Made by a program: the position numbers and the translations under genes
Origin: Cryptomeria japonica
Taxonomy: Eukaryota; Streptophyta; Pinopsida; Cupressales; Cupressaceae
Length of the DNA stretch: 64,000 nucleotides
Reading direction: 5' to 3'
Assembly (NCBI RefSeq): GCF_030272615.1
Contig: NW_026729155.1
Location: 105,314 to 169,313 of the forward strand
In this document: positions 22,363 through 33,606 of the stretch, piece after piece
How positions within the stretch are numbered: position 1 is the stretch's first letter
How the letters are laid out: each line of letters begins with the position of its first letter
The notes under the pieces: model-generated
Databases searched by the model: none
What the model was told of the DNA's origin: nothing
The model's input: only the letters and a program-made list of their open reading frames with translations

Positions 22363-22381
22363 TTGGTGACTCTGGTGGGGA
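22363..22381 (+). promoter_or_regulatory. Primer-binding site
   Basis: ttggtgactctggtgggga matches, with a few changes, the primer-binding site form I know from Tat/Ogre-type Gypsy elements (TGGCGACTCTGCTGGGGA). Its place just after an LTR-like end and before gag supports it. Confidence 0.6.
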
Positions 22382-22699
22382 GTCAAATAATAAGATTGGT
22401 CATTTGGTTATGGGATATATAGATTTTTCTTGTGAACTTTTAAGAGTCTATCCAGTTCTATCAAAATTTTGGATTGTGAACAGGCTGGACCCAAGAAGAT
22501 ACACTAGGTCTCAGAGGTCTAAAGATATAGTTGACTTTGTCTTTCAGAAATTGCAAAACCTAAACTTTCAGGCATCATTTGCACCTAAGAGATGAGAAAG
22601 AAATAGACCTCCTTCTCCATCCTCTTCATTCTCCGTATCACCATTTTCTCAAGCCCTAACCTTGCATGGTGTTTCCTTACCCAGTGTAATCAAACCAAC

Positions 22700-23610
22700 A
22701 CCTCTTAATATCATTCTTCCGATGGAAGCCAACAATCCATAGGGGGTTGTAGTAGGTCCATTGAATCTTGATCTAAATTTTAATTCTTTACCCAAAAGAG
22801 CGAGGGATCATTTCCCTAAATTTAGTGGTGATGGGAAGGTCATAATCGATGAACATTTGAATGCATTTAATGTTGCATGTGGTGTAATAGGTTTCCAACA
22901 TGAAGTTGTTGTAGTAAGGTTGTTTGTACAAATATTAATGGAAGTCATTGCAAATTGGTTTTATCATCTGCCAAATAATGTAGTAACAAACTGGCAACAT
23001 TTGAAAACTAGGTTTAAAGCTAGGTTCAAAGTAGCAGAAGATGAGAATTCCCTTTTGACCCAGTTAGCTCAACTAAAAAAAGAGATCCTTGAAACTATGA
23101 GAGATTTTATGGCTAGGTTTGATAAAATTGTCCATAAAATTCTTGCAAATCAGAAACCTTCAGATGATAACTTGAAATATTTTTTTATAAACTCTATGCC
23201 CTCAGAGATAAGTTTCTTGATTCCCAAATAGAGAGTCACAACTCTGAATGATGTTAAAACACTCGCTCTTGAGTTAAAAGATGATTTTATTACTGTGAGA
23301 AAATGGAAGAGGGAAGTGCAAGTGGCTAATGCACAACCCTCTACCTCTTCAAACCCTATAATTTACATATTGATGAATGATGTCATAACACTCAAAAGTC
23401 AGTTACCCAAGGCTAGTAAGTCTTACCCACAACCTTATCAAGACATACCAAGGAGGATTACAAATCAGTCTTTGGGAACTAGGAATATAGCCTTACAATT
23501 GCCTCCCGCTCAACAAAGACTAGCAATTGAAGCTCCACCAATTAAGGGGAATATGTGTGTTTTTCATCTCACTGATGATCATGATGGTAATTTTTATCCA
23601 TAGATTGTTC
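22700..23610 (+). pseudogene. Gypsy gag (capsid) remnant
   Basis: 22761-23228 is open for 156 codons (PKRARDHFPKFSGDGKVIID, then VVVRLFVQ, WFYHLPNNVV and FKARFKVAEDENSLLTQLAQ), the Retrotrans_gag pattern. TAG at 23229 interrupts the same frame, which reopens to 23603 (NALTLK-type text and a Pro/Gln-rich linker). Gag would form the virus-like particle of the element. No zinc knuckle was seen. Confidence 0.75.
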
Positions 23611-24655
23611 CATATGCATAAATAATAAATACAAGAGAGGCCATAAGTGAACTTGGTCTAGAAGAAGAAGTCCATGGGCAACCTAGCAACTCTGGAATAC
23701 ACTTCCTGGAGTACAAATCAGATTCAAACAGAGGAGGTGATAGATTAGTGACCCTTGGAGACCCTTCTTGTGCCATCCCCACTAGAGCTCAATGTCAATC
23801 CAAAAATATAGGTACCACAACCTTTCCCAAAATTGTAGCTAAAGGTAAAGAACCTTTGAACTAGAACTCAGAGAATGGTTCAAGAGCTCAAGAGGTTTAG
23901 ATGTTGAAGCATGCTGATCCTGATACTTCTTTTGATATTGTTGAATTTTGCAAGGCATTAAAAATTTAGATTTTTCCTGCTGAATATCTTAGGTTGAATC
24001 CTAAAGTGTTAGAAAAGTTGATTAAATATATACAGGGGGAAACCTCTCATTTGCAATACACCAACATACCATTGATTAATCTTGAGTCTCCATAGGATGA
24101 AAAAGATACCAAATCCATAGAGTTGTCAAGTACAGTTCTAAATACATTAGCTAATGAACCAATTGAATCACCATCAGTACCTAACCAAAGGCCCTAGCAA
24201 TTTTATGTGTCTTTATTTATGAATGGATTTAAATTTAATAATTACATTATTGATTTCAGAGCCTCCTATAATATTATACCTTCTACAGTTGCTAAAGCAT
24301 TAGGCCTTTCACTCACTAAAACATTTAGTAAATTTTATTCAATGGACTCAAAGAAAATTCCTTTACTAGGTCAAATCAAAGATGTGCAAGTTGATCCTAG
24401 CAAAAGAGTGAAGTTGATTATTTTAGTTGCTGATATTCCTGCAAGTTATGGAATATTGTTAAGAAGGACTTTTTGTAAGGATTTGGGAGGAGAAATTAAA
24501 ATGGATTGGTCTGAGGCAATAATTCCCATTGGTAAAAAAAAAATTTCTCTTCAACCTGAACCAAAGTCCAAATATACTGTTTTCCCTTTGATGACCCAAA
24601 ATCCTAAATATTGTATCAAGAATGTGGTTTTAGCAATTATTTTCTCTCTCTAATG
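23611..24655 (+). pseudogene. Gypsy gag-pol linker and aspartic protease remnant
   Basis: The linker includes DTSFDIVEFCKALKI and FPAEYLRLNPK (about 23915-24000). The protease is open at 24207-24653: the active-site region reads YIIDFRASYNIIPS where an Asp-Ser/Thr-Gly triad is expected, so the catalytic Gly and Ser are lost. The flap and ILLRRTFCKDLGG region (second conserved helix) are still clear. It would process the Gag-Pol polyprotein. Confidence 0.7.
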
Positions 24656-24659
24656 ATAA

Positions 24660-25045
24660 AAAAGGTACACAAGAAGATGTAGTGGATATTACTGCACACT
24701 TGTGGGAAATGGAATTTGATGGTAGTGGTGCATTGAATGGATCTAGTGCTAGAGTGGTGCTCATTTCCCCAGAAGGTGAAAAGATTCTTTTTTTATTCAA
24801 ATTAGAGTTTAAGAACACTAATAACACCACAAAATATAAGGCATTGTTGTAAGGAATAGAGAAAGCTAGAAAAAGGGGAATCAAATTGTTGAGTGCCAAA
24901 GGCAATGAAAAATTGATTGTTAAAAAAGTACGAGGTCTCTTCTTGATAAAGAATGAAAGGCTCAGAGATTACAAAACAAAGTCTAGGATGAGATTGAATA
25001 TTTTGATGCTTTCTCAATTGAATTGAAAATTCTCATACAGATTTT
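24660..25045 (+). pseudogene. RNase H-like domain placed before the RT
   Basis: The reading gives MEFDGSGALNGSSA, VVLISPEGEKI, LEFKNTNNTTKYKALL and AKGNEKLIVKKVRG, the pattern of the extra (archaeal-like) RNase H of Tat-lineage elements. Active-site changes: the second acidic residue (usually in TAEYEALL) is Lys and the third (GDSELI) is Asn, while the first Asp (FDG) remains. It lies between protease and RT, in addition to the normal RNase H after the RT. Confidence 0.6.
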
Positions 25046-26510
25046 TTGGCAGTGTCAGCGTCTTTATTGCTCCCACATCTTTATTTTGGTGTGGATGTTT
25101 ACAGGATTGGAGTTATATATCGTCCTAATGTACCTGCTAATTCAAATTTTTGGCAAGTGTTTGGAAATGATAAACACATAAACCAATTCTTGCAAAATGC
25201 TGAAATGTTTGCCTCTTCTTTCTATGAAGGTTTTGAGAATGAATGTAATGAGTTTTGTCTAGATATAGGGGGAGGTTTTAAAAAGGAAGTTTTTCAGTTG
25301 AAGGAAAATCATTTTCCAAAAGGCCTTGTATCCTTAGAATGCCTCTTTGATCATAATGATAGGTATGTCAAAGAAAATCTTTCTCAAACTGCTAACACAT
25401 TGGCAGAATATGAAAAGATTAATTTAGGTGATGAAAACAACCTAAAGATGGTTAATTTAGGCAAGTGTTGCAACTCTAAAGAAGGGCATTTGTTTGCTAA
25501 ACTGCTACACAAATTTTTAGACATTTTTTCCTGGTCTTATGAGGATTTGAAAGACTTCAGAAATGGTTAGTTTCAACATCATATACCCCTCAAACCCGAA
25601 GTGGCTCCTTTTAGACAAAAATTAAGAAATTATAATCCCAAGGTCGTAGATTCTATTTTCAAAGAAATAGATAAGATGCTTTAGGCAAGGATCATCTATC
25701 TTATTTATCATTCTACGTGGGTGGCCAATATTGTTCCGGTTCACAAGAAAAATGGAGAAATAAGGATCTGTGTGGATTTTCGAAACTTGAATTAGGATAG
25801 TTTAAAGGATAATTAACCATTGCCAGCGATGGCTCATATTCTCCAAACTGTTGCTGGATCAGAAATGATGTTGATGCTTGATGGTTTCTCTGGTTATAAA
25901 CATATAAGTGTAACAAAAAGAAGACCAACACAAAACAACCTTCACAATGCCTTGGGGAGCCTTCACCTACAATCGAATACCTTTCGGCCTTGTACATGCG
26001 GGAGAAACTTTTCAAAGGGCAAAGAATCCCTCATTCAATCACCTCATTGGTAAGACTATAGTTATCTATCTCGATGATTTGACATTTTTCTCTAAAAGAA
26101 GGAAAAATCACCTAATAGATTTGGACACTGTGCTACAAAGATGTAGAGACCATGGTATTTCTCTCAACCCAAAGAAGTCAGTTTTTTGTGTTACAAAGGA
26201 AAAGCTATTAGGGCATACAGTTTCACAAGATGGTATCAAAATAGATCTTGATCGAGTAAAAGATATTCACCAGTTAAGTCTTCCATCAGACAATAGTGAT
26301 GTCAAATCAATCTTTGGGCAACTGAGTTTCCTCAGGAGGTTCGTGCTAGAATTCAATGAAATGACCAAACACATTGTAGGGATGATGAGTGAAAAGCAAA
26401 TTTTCAAATGGAAGGAAGATGAAAAAAGAACCTTTGAAGAGGTAAAAGAAGCAATTGCTCATGCTCGGAGATTAATAAATCCTAATTTTAAGAGATATTT
26501 TATCATGTAT
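25046..26510 (+). pseudogene. Gypsy reverse transcriptase remnant
   Basis: 25046-25570 is an open connecting region (VIYRPNVPANSNFWQVFGND; HKFLDIFSWSYEDL). RT motifs follow: RICVDFRNLN (25766), MLDGFSGY (about 25870; motif A Asp), a frameshift near 25940, then IPFGLVHAGETFQRA (25977) and the catalytic YLDD at 26067-26078, LNPKKSVF and LLGHTVSQDGIKID. The two Asp of YLDD are intact but stops at 25794 and 25815 and the frameshift make it inactive. Confidence 0.85.
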
Positions 26511-26925
26511 TGTTATTCTTCAAAACACACAATGTCCGGTATTCCTCTGAAAGTAATGAACTGAATGAAGAAGTCCCTATTGCGTTCATCAGTATTCTGT
26601 TGAAAAAGCATGAATTGAATTACTCATTAGTTGAGAAGCAGGCCTTTGTAATTATTAAAGTTGTAAATCATTTTAGGTATTATATTCTGTATTCCCATTC
26701 AATTGTCTTTGTGCCAAATCCCACTATAAAAAGTATCTTGACTCAGCAAGAGGTAGGAATGAATAATAGAGCAACCTGGGTTTCAAAGGTTCAGGAGTTT
26801 GATCTGGATATCTAATTGACCAAGTTAGTCCAGGGGCAATGATTATGTCATTTGATAGCTGAAAACAAGAATGAGGAGGACAAACTCCCACTAATTTTAT
26901 TTGTCAACTTGCAAGATGAGTGCTT
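26511..26925 (+). pseudogene. Gypsy RNase H remnant
   Basis: Words such as PIAFISILLKKHELNYSLVE, KQAFVIIKVVNHFRYYIL and TWVSKVQEFDLDI (26570-26815) match the RNase H region after the RT in Gypsy pol. A frame change occurs near 26560 and a stop at 26813. Confidence 0.7.
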
Positions 26926-27268
26926 CAATGATGTGGCTCATTACTTAGCTTATGGAGAATGCCCCAAGCATTTAAGTCCAAAAGAAAAGAGAAATTTAAG
27001 ATTAAGGTGACTAAATATGTGATTGTGGATGATATCCTATACCAAAAGGGCTTGGATGGGTCATTCTTAAGGTGTGTTGACAAAAAACAACAGAAGAATC
27101 TTTTAAAAGTTTTTCATAATGAGACATGTAGAGGACACAATTCATCTACTGTAACAGCTTTCAAAATTATAGGGAGTTGTTACTACTAGCTTGGAATGTT
27201 TAAAGATGCATATAAATGGGTTGCAGGATGAGAAAAAAACAAGTTATTCTCAGGAAGAGCTCAATTAG
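26926..27268 (+). pseudogene. Gypsy integrase N-terminus, truncated
   Basis: CPKHLSPKEKRN (26960), VIVDDILYQKGLDGSFLRCV and FHNETCRGHNSSTVTAFKI (27110-27165) belong to the H2C2 zinc-binding domain of integrase. The two His are present, but the Cys pair is destroyed (a stop and EKN). The match ends at the GRAQLA codons near 27268, after which the sequence is different; the integrase core is missing. Confidence 0.7.
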
Positions 27269-28425
27269 CTGTTGATGCAGAGAGTCTTGGAGCCTTGTTT
27301 GTTTCAGCTTCTTGAGTGACTTGTCTTACTCAACCCTACTACTACTCAAGTCCTTCCTCCTATGGCACTTGGTAAGGGTTATAAAAATGAGACCTTTAAG
27401 GTCTGAACCTTCTTGACTTACCTCCTAGGTTTAGCTAATGGTTTCTAGAAAATCAACTCACGTACACTTGAGGTTGTCACCTCAGCTACTCACACTCACC
27501 TCTCCTGGGCTCCAACCACTCCTGCTAGGATCTTAACACACCAACTCTTCTTATGGTTTCCCAATGCATTAATAAGGTGTATTCATTTTTGTTTTTAAGT
27601 TTAAGGCTCACCAAATCCATCACCATGGTTTCTCAAGCCTTCGAGGTCTCTACCGGCACCTAAATAGGCCTAATTGCATTAGCCCTCCTTAAGCGGTTTT
27701 TGGGGTTTAATTTGCAAAAGCCCCAAACAAGCATAGGAATAAATCATGTATTAGGATACCATTTTGGAATTTTTAGACAATACTATAAAATTGCATCTGG
27801 GTTATTTGTATAGGTGTGGTTTCCAATGTTGTAATATTTTGTGGGCTTTTAGGCTTAACCGATGGATTGACAAACTTGGTCTAGAACCTTTCACTAGTAA
27901 AAAATCCTGCTCTAAAAACCTTGGGAACCTTCAAGGAAACTCTTAGGGCTTTCCATACAGATTCCACTTGGGCTTGCATCAATCTCCAAGTTCTCACAAA
28001 TCACACTTTTCTTACTGTCCTAACTCACCTACTCCAAGCGGTGAGCCTAGGTCTTCATTATTTCTCCTCCTCCTAGACCTGCAACATCACACACCCTATT
28101 CTAAAACTATGTACAAAACCTAACCTATCATTCTTAATGATTTCAACAAGTGCCATCAAAGAATTCCAAGGCTAGAGCCATTTCTTTCTCTTAAACCCTA
28201 CTTGCAAGGGTTTTGCTCCTAGTTGCAAAGAATGACAGAAATCCCTACAACCTGGAACAATCAAACCTGCAAACCAACCTTATTGAAAACAAATACAATT
28301 AACATATAAATATGGCAATGATTTTACACCATCTAGTCTATACTGGACCGTACAAGAAATGAAAACAAGACAAAAGTCTAAAAAACATTGTCGTGAACCA
28401 TGGGTGCTCAAACATATAGATGCCT
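27269..28425. other. Unassigned sequence between two Gypsy fragments
   Basis: CT-rich, non-coding on both strands as far as I can see. It breaks the integrase of the left element and ends where a chromovirus protease begins. It may be an LTR or a solo LTR, but no target duplication could be found. Confidence 0.35.
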
Positions 28426-28905
28426 TGAGAAAGGTAAAATGCATTATGTTGAAGTTACATCCAACAATGATGATACTATTCATGATACTTCGGAGAGTGG
28501 CAATGAAGAATAAGATAACATTTCCTTAGCACATGTAGCTACTACCATACTTCTAGGAATACCCAAGTATAGATCATTCAAGGTAAGAGGAATTATGAAT
28601 GGACATCAAGTGACATGTTTGGTTGATAGCAGCTCAACTCACAATTTTGTGAGTGATAGTTTGGTGGTTAGGAGTGGATTGCCATTGGAATGGTTTTAAG
28701 GATTCTATGTCATGATGGCTGGTGGATTTAACATGACATGCAACAAGAGGATACCATAGATGAATATTGAGTTTAATGGCTAGAACATCAATGATAATTT
28801 CTACGTGATTAGGATTAGAGATTCTCATGTCATATTAGGAATTCAATGGTTGTGCACTCTCTTGGGAAGTACATTCAGGATTCCTAGGAAATGGAGTTAG
28901 ACTTC
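28426..28905 (+). pseudogene. Chromovirus-like Gypsy protease remnant
   Basis: Reads LEKGKMHYVEV, HVATTILLGIPKYRSFKVRG, CLVDSSSTHNFVSDSLVV (active-site region) and HVILGIQWLCTLLG. In this family the site is usually Asp-Gly/Ser-Gly; here it is Asp-Ser-Ser. Stops at 28698, 28758 and 28782. No gag precedes it on this strand. Confidence 0.7.
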
Positions 28906-29415
28906 ATTGTGGATTAGAAGAAGATAATACTCAGGGCTTTAGTAGGTGAAGAATAATTGATTATAGTAGCAGGAATGATCATAATGATGTGTAATCATGA
29001 TGGGAATATGGGGTAGCCTTACTAGTTGATTCTTCAAGATGAGGAAATAATGTTAATACAAAATATTTTTCACTCGTATGACATTTCATGATAAGGCTCC
29101 TATCCTTTATGCATCTATCATGGACATATTGGAGTATATAGAAGGAATGAGTGTACAAACACTCATGAGTATGAGTATGCAACATGTTATTGATTTAAAT
29201 GTAGTGGTGGGATCATTATCAATCGATGTTGGAAGGAGAGTGGATAAGCATAATATAAGAAATAAATTCACATGGAAGAGTTGTGGGTTTTCATAATCTA
29301 ATTGCTTTAGAATGGAGCAGTAGAGTGATATAGTGTTTTCCATAAGGCTGGTTTGGGATCCTGGTTGTGCAACTGAGAATCACTTGAGGACAAACAATGT
29401 TTGGGCTGGGAAGAC
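28906..29415 (+). mobile_element. Remnant 3' internal end of the chromovirus-like element
   Basis: No RT was seen. The last 60 bases read as 'gagaatcacttgaggacaaa' and 'tttgggctgggaaga', the typical coding end and purine tract just before the 3' LTR of this group. RT, RNase H and most of integrase appear to be deleted between 28905 and about 29340. Confidence 0.5.
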
Positions 29416-30670
29416 TCTAATGTTTCTAATTTTTAGGTGACAACTAATTAAATTGTTTTTTTTTTTAAATTCAAATGATGACTTAAAATTAATTAATCTA
29501 ATTAAAAAATAAAATATTATTAGATGTCAATTTACTAAATAAAGTTCTCCAAAATATTTAATTAGTACTTTAAGTCAACCAATTTGGCTTAATGTTTTAG
29601 ATGCTTCTTCAAGTTATTTATAAGGAGGTTGAATGGAGGAATGAAGGCATCCTCGATATGGTGCTTTTGATTTGATAAATGATTTAAGATATTTAGAGAT
29701 GAAAACCTTTAGGAGTACAGAAGGGATACACAAAAAGATGATTCTTCTAGAAAGTGGATTCACAATAGAGTTCATAGCTAGGCCAAATTTGTAAAGTCTC
29801 CATCTGAGAATTTTTTTTAAGATTTAGGGTTTATTTCAAAAAATAAAGATATTTGCGATAATAGGAATATATATACAGTCATGTGACTAGGTATTATATT
29901 TCTTAATATTATAATGGATATATATTTTATTGGGTCTTTCATTAATCAATGTGAAAAGACTTATGTCCACCATAATAGTTGTAAGTAATCTTGGTTATCT
30001 TATTACGAGATGGTTTATTATACATTCTCGTGACTATGATATTATCATTCTTTGCAAGGCTCCAATCTTTGTAATGTTAAGAGATAAATATTATCAAGAT
30101 AGGATTTGCATGTTAATGTGAATGTTATTTTAAAAAGGTTCCTTCGGCCATTGGAGAAAATAATAAGATTTTGGGCATATTCATCACTTAAGCTCGATGC
30201 AAGAAATCTCTTGTCATGAGGATTATTTAGTCAATCAAATTTATTTTGAATATAGTAGGTGGATTAATATTTTAATTCAGGCTTGAAAACCCATATGGGT
30301 ACCTTAGTTTCATTGGCAACTGGCTTGAAATATTTCTTGAAAATCTCTTGATATGGGTACCTTAGTTTCATTGGCAACTAGCTTGAAATATTTCTCCTAT
30401 TTGGAGTTAGTGATAAAATAATTTGGGATTACATTATCTCTCATAGCTCATGATATTTGATGAGAAAGTGGAAAATACATGTGCAATATTACTTCTCAAC
30501 AAGGTCGATTTAGTGAAAGTGGACTTTCTTTCCTATTGCAATCTTAATGTTGACCTTCCAAAACAAATCAATGTCAATTAAGGAGAAACTACCTTGCTAG
30601 CAATTCTAGTTATGTGTATTGGAGGTTTGAAGTCTTGCATCAAATAATTTAATTGTAGACATGTAAAAGG
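29416..30670 (+). mobile_element. LTR of chromovirus-like Gypsy, plus copy
   Basis: Starts tctaatgtttctaattttta (TG mutated to TC). It is similar over about 1.25 kb to the inverse of 32310-33606: shared words include ttcaaatgatgacttaa, aaataaagttctccaaaata, gatttagggtttatttcaaa and 'ttaaaaaggttcctt'. The right end is unresolved. Confidence 0.75.
30293..30394 (+). repeat. 58-bp tandem duplication in the LTR
   Basis: atatgggtaccttagtttca occurs at 30293 and 30351, each followed by 'ttggcaact' and 'gcttgaaatatttct'. The inverted LTR copy has this segment once, so the duplication is specific to this copy. Confidence 0.85.
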
Positions 30671-31330
30671 TTATCCTCATAACCATCTTATTAATGAATT
30701 GGGTATCAATGTCTAAATCATGAAAATTTATTAATTTATTAAATCATTTTCATCAATTCATTAAATCCTTTTGCGACGTTTTAATTATTAAGGATTTCAT
30801 TTATCTTTTTATTTCATAAAAGTGCCTTCTACCCTTAGTCTCTGTCCTTTTCACAAAACCCATGTCCTCTTTATCTTCTTTCACTCCTAATTTCATGCAC
30901 TTAGAGAATGTGGGATAATTTCTCATTTCTAACTACCTTGTTTAATCACACATTGCTCCCTCTACTTGTTTTTCCTATGAGGATATCTCTAAATTTGTTT
31001 GCCCCTCTCATATTGAGCTCTATCACTTCTTTAAGTTCAAGCATTATAATTTTATTTTGAAAACTCCTACATCTTGAAATATCTCCTTATGAGATCCATT
31101 TTGTATTGATTGATCTTGTCCATTCACCATAACTTTCTTGTATATTTATATTTCTAAATCTAAGAGAAATTGTTTGAATGTAAGAACTCTAATTGATAGG
31201 AGGGAAATAGAATTAAGCATGTGATTGAATGCCTATGTGTTAGATTAGTACATTAGAATGTTTTATTTCCCTTGCAAGTACTATATTTTTGGATGTTGTA
31301 AATAACTCAATCTTAATCTATAAGGTCAAA
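30671..31330. other. Junction region between inverted Gypsy fragments
   Basis: No coding sequence recognised. It contains AT-rich then CT-rich DNA and probably includes the remainder of the plus LTR and gag remnants of the minus copy. Confidence 0.35.
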
Positions 31331-31800
31331 GGCATATTTCGGTTTCCTCCATTCCTAGAAACAATTGAACCGTCACCTTGTGTTACTAATCCATGATACC
31401 ACAACCAATGTGCAACTCCTTCAAGGTGAAGAGTAGTAAACTTGGTGCCCTAACTCTCCATTAGATTTAGATCAAGGTAAGTATCTGATTTTTGAATCCA
31501 ACCTAGATAGTTGTACCCTTGGATTATCCATCAAAGCTAGGTAGTGATAGATTTCCCAACCTTTTCTGCAACCCATAGTTCATCTTCCCTTGATTTCATT
31601 TTTTATTCTTAGACTTTTTGAATTTAGTACTCTCCAAGTAGTGTTTGAAAGTGATCATTGCATGAAAATTTACCCTCAAAGCTTGATAATTAGCCAAAAT
31701 GTCAACATCCCCATTATCTTCAATGGGTTCGTCCTATCTAGGCCCATCTTCTGGTATAAAAGTAGGCATATAAGGTCTAGATTGTGATGAAACCATAGTT
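31331..31800 (-). pseudogene. Chromovirus-like Gypsy gag remnant
   Basis: The minus-strand reading from an ATG near 31797 gives SSQSRPYMPTF. Further on come LPSFDG (about 31540) and TTLHLEGVAHWLWYHG (about 31395-31440), the conserved gag core of this Gypsy group. Several stops and frameshifts. It follows the minus-strand LTR copy at 32310-33606, as expected for the 5' end of a minus-strand element. Confidence 0.65.
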
Positions 31801-32309
31801 TTTCTTGTAAAATGTTACTTGCTTTCTATAGATTTTCTACTTTCTTCACTTTTTGTGTGCACCAAAGTCCTCCCATATGACGTGTTATGATCCAACTAAC
31901 TCAAATAAATATTGTTCTCCTTCAGTGGTCTTATTATATTTGAAAACATTTGTTTGGCTTCTTCTTCACTTGATCATGGTGGTTGATCTAAACCTAGAAT
32001 TACTCCTTTGTATTTTTCCAAGATATGCCACGTATATAATCAACCCAAATAGGGATATAGAAAATTAACAAAAACTTTGTTTGCAAACTAACAATAATTG
32101 AGTTCCAAACTTAGAGTCTCAATTTTAAATATGAAACTTAATAGAATATAATTGCAGCTATCTTTGCTATTATTAGTACTACTTAGAAGTATAGAAAAGA
32201 CATAAAAATTATTCACCACTAATAAAATAGTTGGCACCTCTTCTTGCAGTAGTCTAGGGAAAGGTTGAAATCAATACAATTAGTGTCTACATTTGAAGGC
32301 GCTATAACT

Positions 32310-33606
32310 TAGTAGATATGTTTAAATTCTTTGATGTAAGACTTCAAACCTCTAATACACATAATGGAAATGGCTAGCAAGTTGGTTTCTCCTTATTTAA
32401 TGTTGACTTGTTCTAGGAGCTCAACATTAAGATTTCCATAGGAAAGAAAGTCCATGCTCATTAAATCCACCTTGCTTAGAAGTACTATTGCACCTATATT
32501 TGTCACATCCTCAAGCGAGAGACTCATGCAATAGCCACAACAAAGAAAGATATAAATCCTTGACAAGGAACTAATGAAATATCATGATCTATGAGAGCCA
32601 ATGCCATCCCAAATTATTCTAGCACTAATTAAATATAGGAGAAATATTTCAAGCTAGCCACCACTGAAACTAATGTGCCAATATGTTCAGAACTATTATT
32701 CTATCACACCAAAAACATTATATCCACATGGAAATATTAATCCGCCCACTATAGTCAACATAACTTTAATGGACTAGTGATCTTCACTGCAAGAGATTGC
32801 TTGCACTAAGCTTAAGTGATGAATATTCTTGAAATATTATTATTTTCTCCCATGACCAAAGGAACCTTTTTAAAATAACATTTATATTAATATGCAAAGC
32901 CTAACTTAATAATATTTATTGAATAAAATGACAAATATTGGAGCCTTAAAAAAAACTAACATCATACTCATAGGAATACATATTCAACCATCCGCTAATA
33001 AGATAATCAAAATGCCTCCAGAACTATTATGGTGGATATAATTCTTTTCAGACCGATTAATGAAAGGCCTACTATAAATTTATCTCCATTAAAATACTAA
33101 GAAATACAATAACGAGTCATTTGAAAGTCTTTATTATTCTTATTATTACAAATATCTTTATGTTTGAAATAAACCCTAAATCTTACAATTTTGTCTCCAA
33201 TGGAGAATATACAATTTTGGCCCAACAATGAACTCCATAGTGAATTCACTACCCTGAAGAACTAGATTTTTTATTAGACTTTCTATACTCCTGGAGTTTT
33301 TTACCTCCAAAAATATTAAATTGTTTATGAAATCAAAAGCATCATATCAAGCATGCCTTCCTTCTTCCATTTAGCCTCCTTAGAAAGAACTCCAAGAAGT
33401 ATCTAGATCATTAACTTGACTTTGTCAACTTAAAATATTAATTATATTTTGGAGAACTTTATTTAATAAAGTGACAAATAATAATATTTTATTATTGGTT
33501 TAAATTAATTAATATTAAGTCATCATTTGAATATTTTATTTATTTTTTAGACAACTTAATAAAAAATAATTTAATTAATTTCCACTTAAAAATTATAAAC
33601 ATTACA
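32310..33606 (-). mobile_element. LTR of chromovirus-like Gypsy, minus copy
   Basis: The minus-strand start is tgtaatgtttataattttta at 33606, an intact TG end. It is an inverted match to 29416-30670. The inner end lies between 32310 and 31800, before gag. No clear primer-binding site was found. Confidence 0.7.

Noticed and set aside
27269-28425. Solo LTR between the integrase and chromovirus fragments
   Set aside because: A TG start is possible near 27268, but no matching CA end with a 5-bp duplication was found, so only reported as unassigned.
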